A stretch of DNA of 64,000 nt, from positions 331,921-395,920 of the forward strand of contig NMRB01000106.1 in assembly GCA_002633025.1 (NCBI GenBank), in the 5' to 3' direction. This document shows, piece after piece, positions 1 to 12,174 of the stretch. Each line of letters begins with the position of its first letter. Within the stretch, counting starts at the first letter, position 1. A model generated the notes under the pieces. It was not told the origin of the DNA, did not search any database, and saw only the letters and a list, made by a program, of their open reading frames with translations. Origin of the DNA: Notospermus geniculatus (Eukaryota > Nemertea > Pilidiophora > Heteronemertea > Lineidae). The position numbers and the translations under genes were made by a program.

Positions 1-3000
1 CTACAACAAAACCATTCGTCCAGGAGCACTGGAAGGTAGGTATATGATCTTTACCAATCTAGGTGTAGTGATAGTTTCCCCTGCACTTTCGTTACTGTCA
101 ATGAGAACGATTGAGAAGCCATGTATTAGCGTCAAGATAGCGTCAGTTTACAAGTATACATTATATCTCCAGAAATACATTTACGTCATGGAAATGAAGT
201 CCAATTTCGTATTTCGTACTTCGTGTTTCGTCAGATTTGCGAAACCTCACTATTATACATTGTCCAAATCGTTTTGTTACGTTTGCTATTGATGTCGTTA
301 ACGTTACCATGCATATGAGTTTCCACTAAAACCCAATATTGCTGTTTATCGCAGTGTCAGTGCTTAATTAATGAGCAAATGCTAAAAGTCAATGATATTG
401 GGGTTACTGCGAGAGCTTTGCACATCCGGAACGCCGGAGATGTTACTACGAACGGACAACCTCCGATCTGTCCGGAGTGTGACGAACAAAATACAGAGTT
501 TAAGAGATCGTCCCGCCGCTAACGATAACACTAACGTTAACGTTATTTTTTACATTGCAAATGTACGGCAGAAATAGCCTTATCGTTAGTGTTATCGTTA
601 CCGGACCGATTTCTTAAACTCTCGAATGAGAGACCAAATGACGATACCTGTGAGTACTGCAAAACTGTCCCAAACAGAACACAGGGGAAACAGACAAGAC
701 GTCTCCTGGCATACAGTCGTCCTCAAATTTATTCATACCCCCATGAAAAATTATAGGAAAAATATTTAAAAAATACAAATGAGCTGAACTGGCACGTCTT
801 AGGCTTCATTGAATGACATTTAATTGGAATGTACAGAGATTTTTAAAATACGGCCAAAATATCACAGAGATATCACAATTTCAAAATATCATGAAAAACT
901 CAACTTTTTAAAAGTTGAAATATCTGATTCGAAATCGATATCATATCATCCTATGACCAATTCTAAAAACTGCAGTGAAGAAAGTTTTCGAAAATCTCAC
1001 TTCGATTTTGTGCAATTGCAAAATATCATTTGAATTTTCAAATTTGATACTTTGATAATTTCAGGAATTTTGAAAAAAATCGAATGCCATCAGACCCAGA
1101 GAGTCAAATGAAAAAGATTCCAAAGTATTTTTCTGACTTGTTAAATCATATGAGAGAGTTATTTCAATAAATGGCAAAAAATGAATAAAAAAGCATCGAA
1201 ATCACCAGTTTTTAAAAAATTATGCCGCAAAAACGAAGTGGTATATTGATGCCAATCTTTCTTCACAAAGTTTCCATGATAAGGTAGTATGATATGAAAT
1301 CAATTTCGAATCAAATACTTGAAATTTTCAAAAGTTAGGATTTTCATGATATTTTGAAATTGTGATATCTTTGTGATATTTGGTCAATATTTTTCAATCT
1401 GTGTACATTTCGAGTAAAGGTCATTAAATGAAGCCCAAGACGTGCAAGTGCAACTGATAGGTATTTTCTAAATATTTTTTCCATACTTTTTCATGGGGTA
1501 TGAATAAATTTGAGGACGACTGTAGATACAGCACCACTCTACTTGGTTAAAATGGCATACATGTATTTGTCAATTTTGTTGTTCAAGGATGTAATTGGTG
1601 GGTGCGGACAAAATAGTGAGGTTTCGCAAATCTGACGAAACACGAAGTACGAAATACGAAATTGGACTTCACTTCCATGACGTAATATATTTCAGGAGAT
1701 GGTTGGTACCACAAATATCGCATGCTGCCAGAGCGTCTTTTAGCGTATGGCGTTAGACCGAAAGAGTTACCCTGTGTATTAAACTTTGAAATTTATCTTT
1801 CGTTTCCACTTCGTAGATACGAAGTGGAAATCTAAATATTCCAGATGCACCATTACTCTCTCGGTCGTACATGATATGCTAAAAGACGCACTGGCAGCAG
1901 GGACATTTGTGGTACCAACCATATCCAGAAATACATAGGTCCAGGAAATGAAGTTGAATTTCGTATTTCGTACTTCGTGGTTCGTCAGATATGCGAAACC
2001 TCACTATTAGCCATGTATTGCTTCGTTCTCACGACATACGTACAGCTATTTGGGTCCCCAAGCCACGGTGGAAAGCAGTTTCTGCAGAAAAAAGGTACAT
2101 TTACCACCTCACGAGTTTTCCTCAGTCTTTCTGTACTAAGAAATCGTTTTTCCTGTAGAACGGTCCGACTCCGGAACTAAAGTACCCGGTTGCTGCAAAC
2201 GACAAGCAGGACGGTTTTATTTCTGTCATAAATCGCCTTCTTAACAACTGCTCAGACAGCTCAATTAGATGAAGCACATCCGCCAACGTACCAATCAAAA
2301 CGTTATTTGAAAAAGAAGCAACAAATTTGTTTTCCGTTCAAAGCAAGAATTAGAGGATATAAATCACAATCAGAATCAGTAGTTTGGCAAATTTATATGA
2401 AAGTTGTTCATAATTAATCGTAGAACGTCTTATTAGACTAGCTGCATGGCGTACAAGACTGACGTCACCGGGATATATTGTTTCAATCAGTAGTACATGT
2501 ATCAGCGGGAATTGGAATCTACCAGAGTTCCTGTATGATGTTTCTGCAAAACGACATAAGGACATGGACTGGGAAGACGTGCGACAATGACGCTAAGGAC
2601 CCTGTGTGCTCAATACGGATGGAAGCAGATGGTCTCTCTGGGGCTGAGCGTTCCATTTTCATTTCTACATGTATACTCAGTTCTCTTGTACTGATCAGAG
2701 ATTGATTGATCAGAAGCGATGGGCAAAAATGACCTCGGCGATGCGCCAGGCACTCAGGGGTGGAGTGGACAAACATCGTGATATTAATCATGTATTTTCA
2801 GATGAAGCAACAGTTGTAAAAATCAACATCCATGTATACACGATCAGCTCCGTCAGCGGACTGTCTATGGTAAGTTTTTAGCAACAGTAGGCATCGCCCT
2901 TATTCAATCACCGAATTTCCGGCTTTTGTGCCGGTTCAAATGTGCATCTTTCTGCTGCCAACAACCAGGTGATATCTGGAGCCATATTCACGAAGCCTTC

Positions 3001-6000
3001 GCAACTTTGCCCTATTGTTCACTGACTGCCTTACAAACTTTGCACGCAAAGTTGCGAAGGCTTAATAAATATGGCCCCGGGTCCGAAACTTCAACCTTGT
3101 GATATCTTCAAGAAAATATCTTCCAGGACTATGGACTCGAAATCTATTTCCGTCAGATTTGGCGTGACCAACGCCTCAGGTTTAACGGCACCCAGTCGAC
3201 CACGCTGAGTCCCTATCGAACAAAGGACATATGGCGGCCAGATACCTTCTTCTACAATGCTAAATCAGGAAGGGTGCACAAGATAACCACAACAAACGAA
3301 TTCGTTCAAATATCACCCGACGGTACAGTTTCTACCAGCGTTCGGTAAGTTGTTGGAGATTCATCGTAGTCTAACATGGAAAAAAGCTAATTCAGCAACC
3401 TCCTTACCTCCATATATAATGGTAACATTGACACTACAAAAGCTTTGTGGCCTGCGAGTTATGTAAGTAAGCTCATCAAAAAACTCGGATGAAGCTAAAA
3501 TTTCGTTTCCAGTGACAAGATGACTCTGCCCTATGTCACTACCAATCTGATAAACTTCTTCGGATCGATTTGGACAAATCTATTATTGTTATTAACATAA
3601 TCTGTATTGGATGCGTTATGTATGCACGAATGCATGTCACGGATGTGTTAGATACGATCAATTTCGATGAATACGCATCACAGCATCCTTTCTCAGACAC
3701 TGATACCTTTGAAGATTGTAAGCGACCGTTGCTTCATACGGTGCGTTACACTGGAGGAAGTCATGGGCGCAGTTCTGGTCATCTAACCAGAATGTATCAA
3801 CAGAATCATACCTAGTGGCGCAAATGCTGAGCTGACGACACAATTTACCAAATCAAGCAATGCATTATGGATCACATTGATCACAAATTCTTTGGACCAT
3901 ATGAACTATACGAACCATGCACACCCTTCTGCAATATTTCTCGGCAAAAGTTCACATTGTAAGCGAAGTGGATATTCCTCCAGTGTAAAGACGAAATATT
4001 GACTTTCAGATGGGACCATGATATAACCTTTATTCTTTTGAGATGACCTATAAGATAAGGCATTTTCACACAAAACGTTGCCAGGACTGAGTTGTTACTT
4101 CTTCCTTATTTTTGTTCTCGGCCATACAAGTACGAGTACAAGTACAAGTACAAGTACAAGTACAAGTACAAGAACAAGTACAAGTACAAGTACAAGTACA
4201 AGTACAAGTACAAGTACAAGTACGCACCACCAACCCCAACGAGAGAATGGGTCATATGAATAAAGACTAGTAAATGCTTTTACTTGAATTTTGCAATGCA
4301 AATGCACTAAGCAATGCTGTACAAAGTTGAAGTAAAAGCATTTGCTAGTCTTTATTCATATGACCCATTATCTCCAGAAGAGACAACTCCCTACTGAGTT
4401 CACCTTTTCACTTTTAGAGTTATCATCCCTAAGTTTTTAGTAAGTTGTAGCTTTCAACACGGCACGTGCGTGAGAGTCTGCTGTCTGTCTTTTTTCAGAC
4501 TTTCGCTGATACTCTATTGTTTCCTCGACCTTGCATTCTTCCCCATGGACGAACAAGACTGCGAGATCGTCATCGGAAGCTGTAGGTGAAAGCTTTGCTT
4601 TTAATTCTCACGGCAACACCAATAGCTGCAATAGTACTACTGTTTAACATTACATCATCAGTAACTGTAAAGGAATATATTGCAGCAAATACCGGTGGCA
4701 ATCGGCGATTATGAGTTTAGCCGAGGTTGGAATGAACTACTCGGCTGGAACGGTTGGTGCATCCAACGGGTGCGGTTGGGAGAATTTAGAGAGCAATCGA
4801 ACAACACCGCTAAAAAGTAAATTTGCGACCACAAACAAGGTTCTCTCCGCAAATTAAACCATCCTTAGCATCAGGATATGGTATCCTCTATTATCATGCG
4901 GAATTCTGAGACAAAACAAAGCTTGTAAGTTGACTTTGTTGAGCCACCTTCCAGCATTATTTCGATGCATTGGCAATGTGTGCAATACAATGGTACATCC
5001 CAAAAGCCATCAGCATACATGTAAGCGTTTGATATTTTGCTCATCGATGGATTTCTGGTTGGTTACGGTCGGCAATCTTTGCACCTTAGAATGAAGATGT
5101 CAGAAAAGGTGAACACCGAAGGGTTATAAAAATGTGGAGTCCTTATCTTTCAGATGGATACAGAGACATTGACATAAAGTACGACTTTGCGTCCAACAGA
5201 TCTGCCTATTTCAACGAAAACCTTATTCTACCTGAGTTCACCATTGACGAAAAAGTGACACAGGTCCTGGAAACGCAAAACTTCACAACAGGTATACTCA
5301 TACCAGGTACATACGACTGTTCATGTAGAAAGCCAAGTATGGATTATACAACAATGGCGCCTGATGATTGATTCATAATACAAAACATAAATTGCAATAC
5401 AACGTATAAAAGGGTCGAATCCAAAAGGCATTGTTGGCCCTAAATACATCTTGATTATGTAGACCTCGATCGACAGATAGATATGGCGATCTCAAGGATG
5501 CAAAGAGCAGGCAGGGTGTCTGATGAAAAGGAGACTTCGAAACGGGCAAAGGCAGAAAAGCCCATAACAGTTGGTAGAAGGATTTCTGATATATTCGCAG
5601 GTTGCGACTCCTGAAATTATTGTAATCATCTTGAAATTTACTTTTTAACTGATACACGGATGTACATGTACACGTACATCTACAAGGTATTGTAGTTCAA
5701 ATTCATCATGCGTTGTCATTCAAACGGGTCTTTGTTCCTTTAGCAGCCAACCCAAGTAGCCTACCCTTTTGATAACAGAAGCTTCAGCACACCACACTTG
5801 GTTGAGGAGATAGCTGGCTAAACTCCTCATTCCAATATACATGCACACTCGTACTAGGTGCCCATGTTACTTGCACTGAATAGACAATGTTGCCATCTGT
5901 CGGCATGACGACCACATAACCGTCTCCTCATCTTCCTTTCAGGGAACTTCAGCATAGCGAAATACATCATTCACCTGAAGCGGAGTTTCGGCTACTATCT

Positions 6001-7117
6001 CATCCAGATCTATATTCCCAGTATGCTAGTGGTCATCTTGTCCTGGGTCAATTTCTATTTAGACGTGTGGGCTACCCCGGCAAGGATCTCAGTCGGGTTG
6101 CTCACTGTCCTGACCATCACTACCCAAGCCTCCGGCGTCAACTCCCAACTTCCCCGCGTTTCGTACGTCAAGGCAATAGACGTTTGGATGTCAGCGTGTT
6201 TGGTGTTTGTGGTGATAGCGCTTGCCGAGTTTGCTGTGGTCAATGTGATAACGAGGAAGCGAGAGGAAAAGATGAGAAAGATAAATGACGGTCACGCACA
6301 CCAATACCAGGACAACCATGACGGATTCTCGCATGTACATGTAAGTATGGGAAGGATGAGCTCAGCAGATTCTGAGGAAGCAAAATCGTTAATCAGTAAA
6401 AGTGCGTTTGGAAAATTCGCCCCTACTGTGTTCGGGTTTTGGGGTAAAGGCGACTGAATGGCCTGAGAATCAGATTCCACACACTGGCCTTGAGGGCAGG
6501 GGTGTGTGGGCCAGCAATGGAATGAGACGATGTCCATTACGTAGAATCTACCATGAATATCAGACTGACAGACCAACAAAATTCACAAATGTCATGCCAA
6601 ATAGAACCAGTGACAGCGGGGGTATGGCCTGGACAGCCCAGTGCTGGGGCAAACCGAGACCTCAGTCTCCTGCGCAAAAATGTGACAAATGTCAATATCC
6701 CCATTTCGCAGTCACAGAATTGAGATCAACACTACCCACTTAATGGTGGTCACAACCATTTCAATTACTTTAAATTACCTTCATTGTGCACATATCAAAC
6801 CAATTCTAATGATTACTGATAATTTGTTTCAGTCAATAGACTCAGGGCTAGACAGCGGTGTGACAGTCATCACCATAGACGAGGACGAAAGGAGCACCAG
6901 GCCGGAGAATAAAATTCCCGAGACAAGAAATAAACTCCATAATTTCTTCCCTTCGTTCCGCCTTCGGCGAACTTCGCCCTCAAGGCTACGTTGGAGAGGT
7001 GAAACCGTCGAGTCCATTTCGAGGATTCTATTCCCTGTCGCCTTTTTCTGCTTCAATGCCATATACTGGCTTCATTACTGGTGTAGATGGTTTACGAATG
7101 ACACGTGTAAGAGATGA
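1..7117 (+). CDS. Anion-type Cys-loop ligand-gated ion channel (GABA/glycine/GluCl-receptor-like), 5' partial
   Basis: Seen: coding exons 1-35 (entered mid-exon), 2802-2869, 3127-3344, 4499-4581, 5154-5291, 5943-6340 and 6833-7117 (stop TGA). All have GT-AG borders and compatible phases, giving about 407 residues. The Cys-loop is in exon 4499-4581: Cys, 13 residues including FPMD, Cys. Exon 5943-6340 holds M1 to M3, with PAR before M2 and the SYVKAIDVW stretch between M2 and M3. The last exon holds the cytoplasmic loop and M4 (SRILFPVAFF). Family knowledge: PAR marks chloride-selective members, and exon lengths 68, 83 and 138 are conserved in GABA-A/glycine receptor genes. Odd: no second cysteine pair before M1, unlike glycine and glutamate-gated receptors, and M2 position 6' is Leu rather than Thr. 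The signal peptide and start of the ligand domain lie before the window. The ligand cannot be named. An alternative 3' end reading through the donor at 6341 would stop at 6457 and lose M4. Confidence 0.93.
170..254. repeat. Solo arm of a palindromic repeat
   Basis: This stretch, ending in GCGAAACCTCACTATT, is the reverse complement of 1612-1698 and runs parallel to 1930-2008. It is one arm of the palindromic element at 1612-2008, lying alone in the first receptor intron. Confidence 0.6.
495..622. mobile_element. Short foldback element, GAGTTTAAGA family
   Basis: The ends GAGTTTAAGAGATCG and CGATTTCTTAAACTC are inverted repeats. The interior carries inverted GATAACACTAACG/CGTTAGTGTTATC. Related foldbacks with the same terminal motif lie at 52809-52961 and 58389-58537. 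Confidence 0.55.
714..1522. mobile_element. Palindromic non-autonomous Tc1/mariner-type element, TA-flanked
   Basis: The element begins CAGTCGTCCTCAAATTTATT and ends with its reverse complement. It is bordered by TA on both sides (712-713 and 1523-1524). The arms continue inward for well over 100 bp, including 'gtgatatctttgtgatatt' against its inverse near 860. CAGT ends plus a TA duplication are characteristic of Tc1/mariner. No transposase frame is visible, so it is non-autonomous. Confidence 0.75.
1612..2008. mobile_element. Palindromic foldback element (397 bp)
   Basis: The left arm from AATAGTGAGGTTTCGC matches the right arm ending GCGAAACCTCACTATT in reverse complement over about 140 bp, including the inverted pair around GGTTGGTACCACAAAT. 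A small central palindrome (CCACTTCGTAGATACGAAGTGG) sits near 1806. TA occurs at both edges but the exact boundary is uncertain. Confidence 0.65.
2981..3075. repeat. Small foldback repeat in receptor intron
   Basis: 'GCCATATTC' and 'GAAGCCTTCGCAACTTTG' are repeated in inverted order at the right end (CAAAGTTGCGAAGGCTT, AATATGGC). It ends about 50 bp before the acceptor of the exon at 3127. Confidence 0.5.
4127..4225. repeat. Hexanucleotide microsatellite (AAGTAC)n
   Basis: About 16 near-perfect copies of AAGTAC with a few single-base variants (GAGTAC, AAGAAC). It lies in the receptor intron between 3344 and 4499. Confidence 0.9.
4246..4369. mobile_element. Foldback MITE, AATGGGTCATATGAATAAAG family
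   Basis: The two ends are inverted copies: AATGGGTCATATGAATAAAG at the left, its complement at the right. The inner arms share AAATGCTTTTACTT/AAGTAAAAGCATTT. The element at 7345-7489 has the same inner motif and related ends, so this is a family. Confidence 0.65.
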
Positions 7118-7344
7118 AGAGCGAAGCGCTTTTGTAAAAACATCACTGATTCCTATGGAAGCCGGTCATTTCTTTTGCTACAAAGACGTGCAAAGTAAAT
7201 CCGTCTCATCGAGCCGCATCTAGCACTCGGTTTGGGCCGAGCACATGACAGACAGGGTGGGATGATATAAGGCCCGATGTCTGAGGCCAGGAATGTCTAA
7301 CTTTTCACAGAAAATCCTCGTACTTATCTCATACACTCTGGAAC

Positions 7345-7489
7345 AATGGCTGATATTCATAAAGGCTAGGAAATGCTTTTACTTCAAGTTTTGTAGTACA
7401 TGTACATTTACATTGATCATCGGTGTAGTACATTTACATTAAAAATCCCAAGTAAAAGCATTTGCCAACTTTTATGAATACTAGCCATT
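7345..7489. mobile_element. Foldback MITE, same family as 4246-4369
   Basis: Inverted ends AATGGCTGATATTCATAAAG and its near-complement at the right. Inner arms are AAATGCTTTTACTT and AAGTAAAAGCATTT, as in the copy at 4246. A TACATGTA-rich loop lies between the arms. Confidence 0.6.
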
Positions 7490-7700
7490 AATTGTGATAC
7501 TTTCATACCACATGTAATATTATTTTGTGAATTCATTTGTTAACTGTAATCTGATTTTTTGCTGTCATTCACACCGAATACATAGTGTTCTGTAATTTTA
7601 TGTGAGTTTCGCACTTCCTGTTTATGGATCAGCTGAAGAAGCACACACAGGACCATTTATGTGCAAAGATCTGGTGAATTGTTGACTTGCTCCAAACATA

Positions 7701-7858
7701 GATGAGTTTCGCAAGCAGCCATCTTGCCGAAAGGTCATCACCATGGAGATTTCCCCCATTGGGGATGAGCGAACCAATCAGCTATCACTCTGGAAGAAAA
7801 TTCCCATGGTGATGACCTAATTTTGGCAATATGGCTGCTAGTGCTAGCGAAACTCATG
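7701..7858. mobile_element. Foldback element
   Basis: GATGAGTTTCGC at the left returns as GCGAAACTCAT at the right. The arms also pair through CAGCCAT..TTGCC/GGCAA.ATGGCTG and AGGTCATCACCATGG/CCATGGTGATGACCT. No coding capacity. Confidence 0.55.
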
Positions 7859-8484
7859 CATCTGTGTAGCCTATAGACCCTTAAAAATCTAGATGATCGA
7901 CCTATGATGCAAGTTACATGTATCTCTTAGAAGACCTTGCCAAGGAAGCTGGTGTTAAAGTTTTTATTTGTATGGACAGCAGTTTGACAGGACATCAATG
8001 CCTCATTATGAGATTCATGCACGCCGTAGAACGCAACAAACGAAGTGACGTATCCGATTGCGAGTCAGCAGACCCCAGCACAGGAACTAAGCAGTATAAT
8101 CTTCACATGACGTGATCTAATGCATGATGTCTTTGCCCGCCATGTCACTTCAGAGAGGAAACCGCCTTTCAGGAAGTTATGACCGAGCGGCCTATCAACT
8201 GTCATTATACAGAACTGGGAGAGTAAACAGCGACCTAGTGACCAACTTTTTATCTTCCTGCCTGAATCGTTGCACTGGCATTTGTTTTACAAATACTTAA
8301 TGATATAATGATCAAAGATATCAACATGAAAATCGTTAAATGGCATAGTGTCTGGCACGATGTGCAGGGCAGCAGTGGTTGGAGGAAGAGACCTATGTCC
8401 CGAATGATCACGTTCATCAAAAGCAGCAACCCTGATGGGGAAATACACTTTTGGTTGCAAGTGCAAAGAATGTGGACAAACATT

Positions 8485-8526
8485 GGGGGGGGGGGGNNNN
8501 NNNNNNNNNNNNNNGGGGGGGGGGGG
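8485..8526. other. Assembly gap between two G-runs
   Basis: Twelve G, 18 N (8497-8514), twelve G. The gap is an unresolved poly-G tract rather than missing gene sequence. Confidence 0.9.
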
Positions 8527-9508
8527 CATAAATTTGTAATCCCACAGTTTATATAGTTGCTATCAGATGCAAATTCCTGGAACTTAAGCTGAAAAACCAT
8601 GACTTTTTCATATCTGTACTTCCCTGGAGGGCTGCAGTGAGCTTTTGGTCTTCTAAAACTAAGGAGCGGGCGCATGCCCTATCTCCTAGATGAGGCACTG
8701 GAAGACAACACTTTCGAAGGAAACTTGCACATCGCCAAGAACAGGCGTTGAAAATCGACAAAGAATAGCAAAGACATGTACATGTACTACTGACGAAGCT
8801 TGCCTAGCACTCAGAAGGAAATCATGATACATCTTTCTGTGGTTGCTTATTGCAGGAGAGCAAACCACAAAACAAACGAAAAGCAACACATTTCAATCGG
8901 ATCTTGTTTTTATGCAAAAAAGATAATCAGCAGAACAATCACATGTCACTCACAAATTCCGAGCACTCGTTGTTGGAGCTATTGTTTGTTTTTGATGTAA
9001 TGTACAATCCAAGCCGTTGCTGCCGAGTACAATTTCATTCGTTTCGGCCTATCCGTAAAAAACGTAAAATGGTACAGGGTATTTTACCTTTGTCTCGGCT
9101 TTGAGGTTGACTGATTCACGTAGGCATACATTGTACACATGACATAGACGTTTGGTATTACTAAGACGTTCTTACTTTCATAAACCTTCTTACACATACA
9201 TTTCATAATCCATCAGTTTAGCAAGTGTATTTTAATTTTGTGTTTTCTTTGTTTCCTATTTCATTAAAATCAGCCAGAATTTGGATTCTAGAAACTCGTC
9301 CACTGAAGACCGAAGCCCCTGAGGGAATAATCATGGTAACTGGCCATGGAATTTTAATACTACATGTATAAGTTGCTTTTCGCGTCCGACAATTGTCTGT
9401 TAATCTTAAGTTTCATTGCCATGACCCCAAAAGAAAATTGATACAAATATACGGCGGAAGGAAGTAAATGCGGTGGTCACATGTTGCTGGCCAAAGAGTA
9501 CACCACAT

Positions 9509-9692
9509 CGCGTTGACTACACTAATTACCACCAATCCATGAGCTTCGCCATTGGCGTGATTATCAATGAAAAAATTCGACATCTATTTGTATGGCATTA
9601 CGTCGAGCTGACTACACATAATACGACCAATCCATGAGCTCACTTCTAGACGCGATTGTAAATAAAAAAGTTCGACATCGATTTGTATGGCA
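9509..9692. repeat. Twofold tandem duplication, about 92-bp unit
   Basis: Both units carry 'CCAATCCATGAGCT' followed by 'TTCGACATC.ATTTGTATGGCA' at the same spacing, with about 80 percent identity by eye. Confidence 0.6.
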
Positions 9693-10321
9693 CAAAAATT
9701 AAAAGGAAATAATATCTGTAAAACATTTACCGGTACTCATTGGTATCAGAAAAAATTTACCACCAGTAAACCAATCATAAGGACTAGTTTAAAATATTCA
9801 CTCATTGAAATTATAAAAATTTATAAGCCAACCATAATATGGGCTAGTTGCCCTTGATGACCATCATCTCAGAGTCAATTTTTCCAACCTAGGTTACCGA
9901 AATGCAGGGTGACCAAAAATACTAAGTCCTTGGTACCTTTTACATAAGAATTTGGTGATCTATTGTAAATTTCATGACGTCCCCACTTGATATAACATGT
10001 ATAAGAGGCTCAATAAGAAGCCATTAGTGCTCTTCCGTGACATGTCAACTTCAAATGCCCTCTACCAGAGGGGCCAGTGGGGACAATTTTGAATCACTCT
10101 GCGTTTATATCTACATGTACATTGCACAGAAAAATCTACAGCCTAAACATGATTTGATTTGGGTCATAAGGATAAAAGTATATAAAATTACATTTAACCA
10201 TCGACGTATAATTATAAAACTGACTATGACACAGGAAATGAACTACTGGATTTAAATGTACACATGCCCCTGGTTCTTGAATATACGTATCACGACATTG
10301 TATCTACAGTGTATTTTGAGT

Positions 10322-12071
10322 TTATTTCCCTTTGCTGACTTGTTTCTCCTTAAACTCATCCTCTGCATTATAAAGGTCGGTCAGGTCGTTGGCTTGGACA
10401 GCGTCTTGGACTCCTTCTAGTTTCTTCATAATTTCTGTTCTGCTTGATGCGTAGACCATCTTCGCCTTCACTTTGGCTGTGTCATCCGAGGACCTGAAAA
10501 GAGAAAGCATAACAAATATGTAACTGCTGAACTTTGGTTCCGAAATCAATTTCCCAATCTGTATAGGCCTAGGCCTATAAAGTATGTAACCAAAATACGA
10601 GTATGTTGATCTGAAACCTGTATACCGTATCCCCGTTCAACCCTCAATTGCGTATGTTGGTAAGTGAGCTGGCCCCGGTAGTTGCAAAAGAGGTCCGGTG
10701 CTGGTAGTTGAAAAAGATGGGCCCACAGTGGTGGTTGGGGGGGGGCATGGGGGGCTGTAGGCATAGTGCATTGGGTAAATTCTTAACAAGCCACTACTGC
10801 ACACACTGTTAGAAATTATTAATTTTACAGTAGTAATTTTGCAGTAATTTTACAGAAATTGCCTGCAGCAGAGTCCCCAGCACTTTCTGTAAATTTACAT
10901 ATTTTTTTAATGGTATGATTCATGTTTTCCTGTATTGGTTGGACTCCATTGGACATCCCATTATGATGCCTTCTGAGAGCAGTATGAAAATATAATTTGG
11001 TCAGCCTCCAGTCAAGTCTCTGTTGACAATTATTTAAGTCTGTACTTTTACAGATCAAGTCTGTAATTTTACAGATCCGTCCTGGGGACTCTGCTGCACA
11101 GATTTTCTGTAAAATCTTCTGTTATTTCTAACAGTGTAATTACGGCGTATTCCTCCTTTACCTAAATGTACATGTACAGAACGATTAAGTGTCTTTCCAC
11201 AAGTGGACCATGCAAAATCTGCAAAAAGTGCCAAGATGGGAGGTCGGCAGATTTGGCTCAAATTCCTACCAGAAGGTGGTCTTGGGGCACAATGAGGACA
11301 GGCCAAATATTTTGGAGATTGGTGACACCGTTTGGAAGTAAGGGGCAAAAACACTGCCAAATTATTTTTTAAAGATAAGAGCAATTTTTCATCAAACTAT
11401 TGTCCATTTGAATGAATTTTCACGCGTTGTTGGCAGGCAACTTCAATAGACCCTTATATATGTTAATGAAAATAGATGCCCCCTGTAAGTTTTTCCAATT
11501 TTTCTTTTGTTCCAAATCACTCTTAATTTAAAGATACNGCAAGCGCGAACGGTAGGCCTCCTACGGTATCATCGTTGACCCTAGGCCGATCGAACATGCG
11601 TGTCAAATGTCTTCTGCAGAGAGAATGACATCAGCCAGTCTCAGACAGACGGTAATGTCTGAACCAAGATGCCGGAAAGATACACTACAGACACAGCAAG
11701 GAATGCACACAGAGACACACAGTCATGATGCACAGCGCACTCCACTCATGTTCATTGCATCGCAGGACAATCAGACATTTGAACAACACTTACCATGAAA
11801 CGAAAAGTATTTTTCTTCTCTTTCCAGCGTTGTTAGGAAGCTCATAATTGACGTCGTAAACTATGTATCTTGGCTCGCCAGTTGCCGACACTTTATCACA
11901 CAGGTCCTTATAGGATATCATAGGGTCCGACGCGTCGTCTATATCTTTGTCCACCACAATTTCCGTCATGTTCTCGGTCAGACGGAACACGCAGAACGAC
12001 GATTCCTTCTTCTTGTACAACTTATCATACCTCGTCTTGACTTCATCGCTGCATTTAACTCCACTCGCCAT
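10322..12071 (-). CDS. ADF/cofilin, actin-depolymerising factor
   Basis: Two exons: 12071-11794 (92 codons plus 2 nt) and 10493-10322, joined by a GT-AG intron, encode 149 residues. The protein opens MASGVKCSDEV, the ADF-homology N terminus with the regulatory serine at position 3. The core has YDKLYKKKES, then PRYIVYDVNYE and KRKILFVSW spanning the junction. The second exon carries KVKAKMVYASSRTEIMKKL, the long actin-binding helix. Cofilins bind and sever ADP-actin filaments in the cytoplasm. The length fits invertebrate members (about 148) better than vertebrate ones (165). Most animal cofilin genes put the start codon in a tiny separate exon; here ATG is contiguous with the first domain exon, and a TATA box lies about 100 bp upstream. 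An AATAAA overlaps the stop codon. The intron holds the 333-bp repeat (10804-11136). Confidence 0.95.
10804..11136. mobile_element. 333-bp MITE with CACTGTTAGAAAT ends, copy 1
   Basis: Starts CACTGTTAGAAAT and ends ATTTCTAACAGTG. The full length is repeated in opposite orientation at 48051-48383, also 333 bp. Sub-terminal motifs are GCAGCAGAGTCCCCAG and its inverse. Flanks do not give a clean target duplication. Confidence 0.75.
11207..11537. repeat. Dispersed repeat, copy 1
   Basis: Reverse complement of 23487-23816 over about 330 bp, for example CCATGCAAAATCTGCAAAAA here and its complement there. Both copies abut a single N (11538 and 23817), at opposite ends of the repeat. Nature unknown. 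Confidence 0.7.
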
Positions 12072-12166
12072 CTTGAAATACCACAAAAGCGTGCTAATTT
12101 GAGCTAAATTCAGCGCCTACACACGGAGCCTGAACCAAAATGTCTGCGCTGTCAACACGCACCGGC

Positions 12167-12174
12167 TATTTATA
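12167..12174 (-). promoter_or_regulatory. TATA box of the cofilin gene
   Basis: On the minus strand TATAAATA, followed by GCCGG, lies about 96 bp upstream of the cofilin ATG. A start site about 30 bp downstream would leave a 5' UTR of roughly 65 nt with no intron. Positional inference. Confidence 0.55.

Larger units (their letters stand above)
7118..10321. other. Intergenic region between receptor and cofilin
   Basis: No convincing gene. It holds two foldback elements (7345-7489, 7701-7858), a G-run assembly gap (8485-8526) and a twofold tandem duplication (9509-9692). The remaining small frames lack splice context, codon pattern or recognisable motifs. Confidence 0.6.

Noticed and set aside
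4078-4307. Low-complexity (TS)n and (LV)n frames
   Set aside because: They are translations of the (AAGTAC)n microsatellite.
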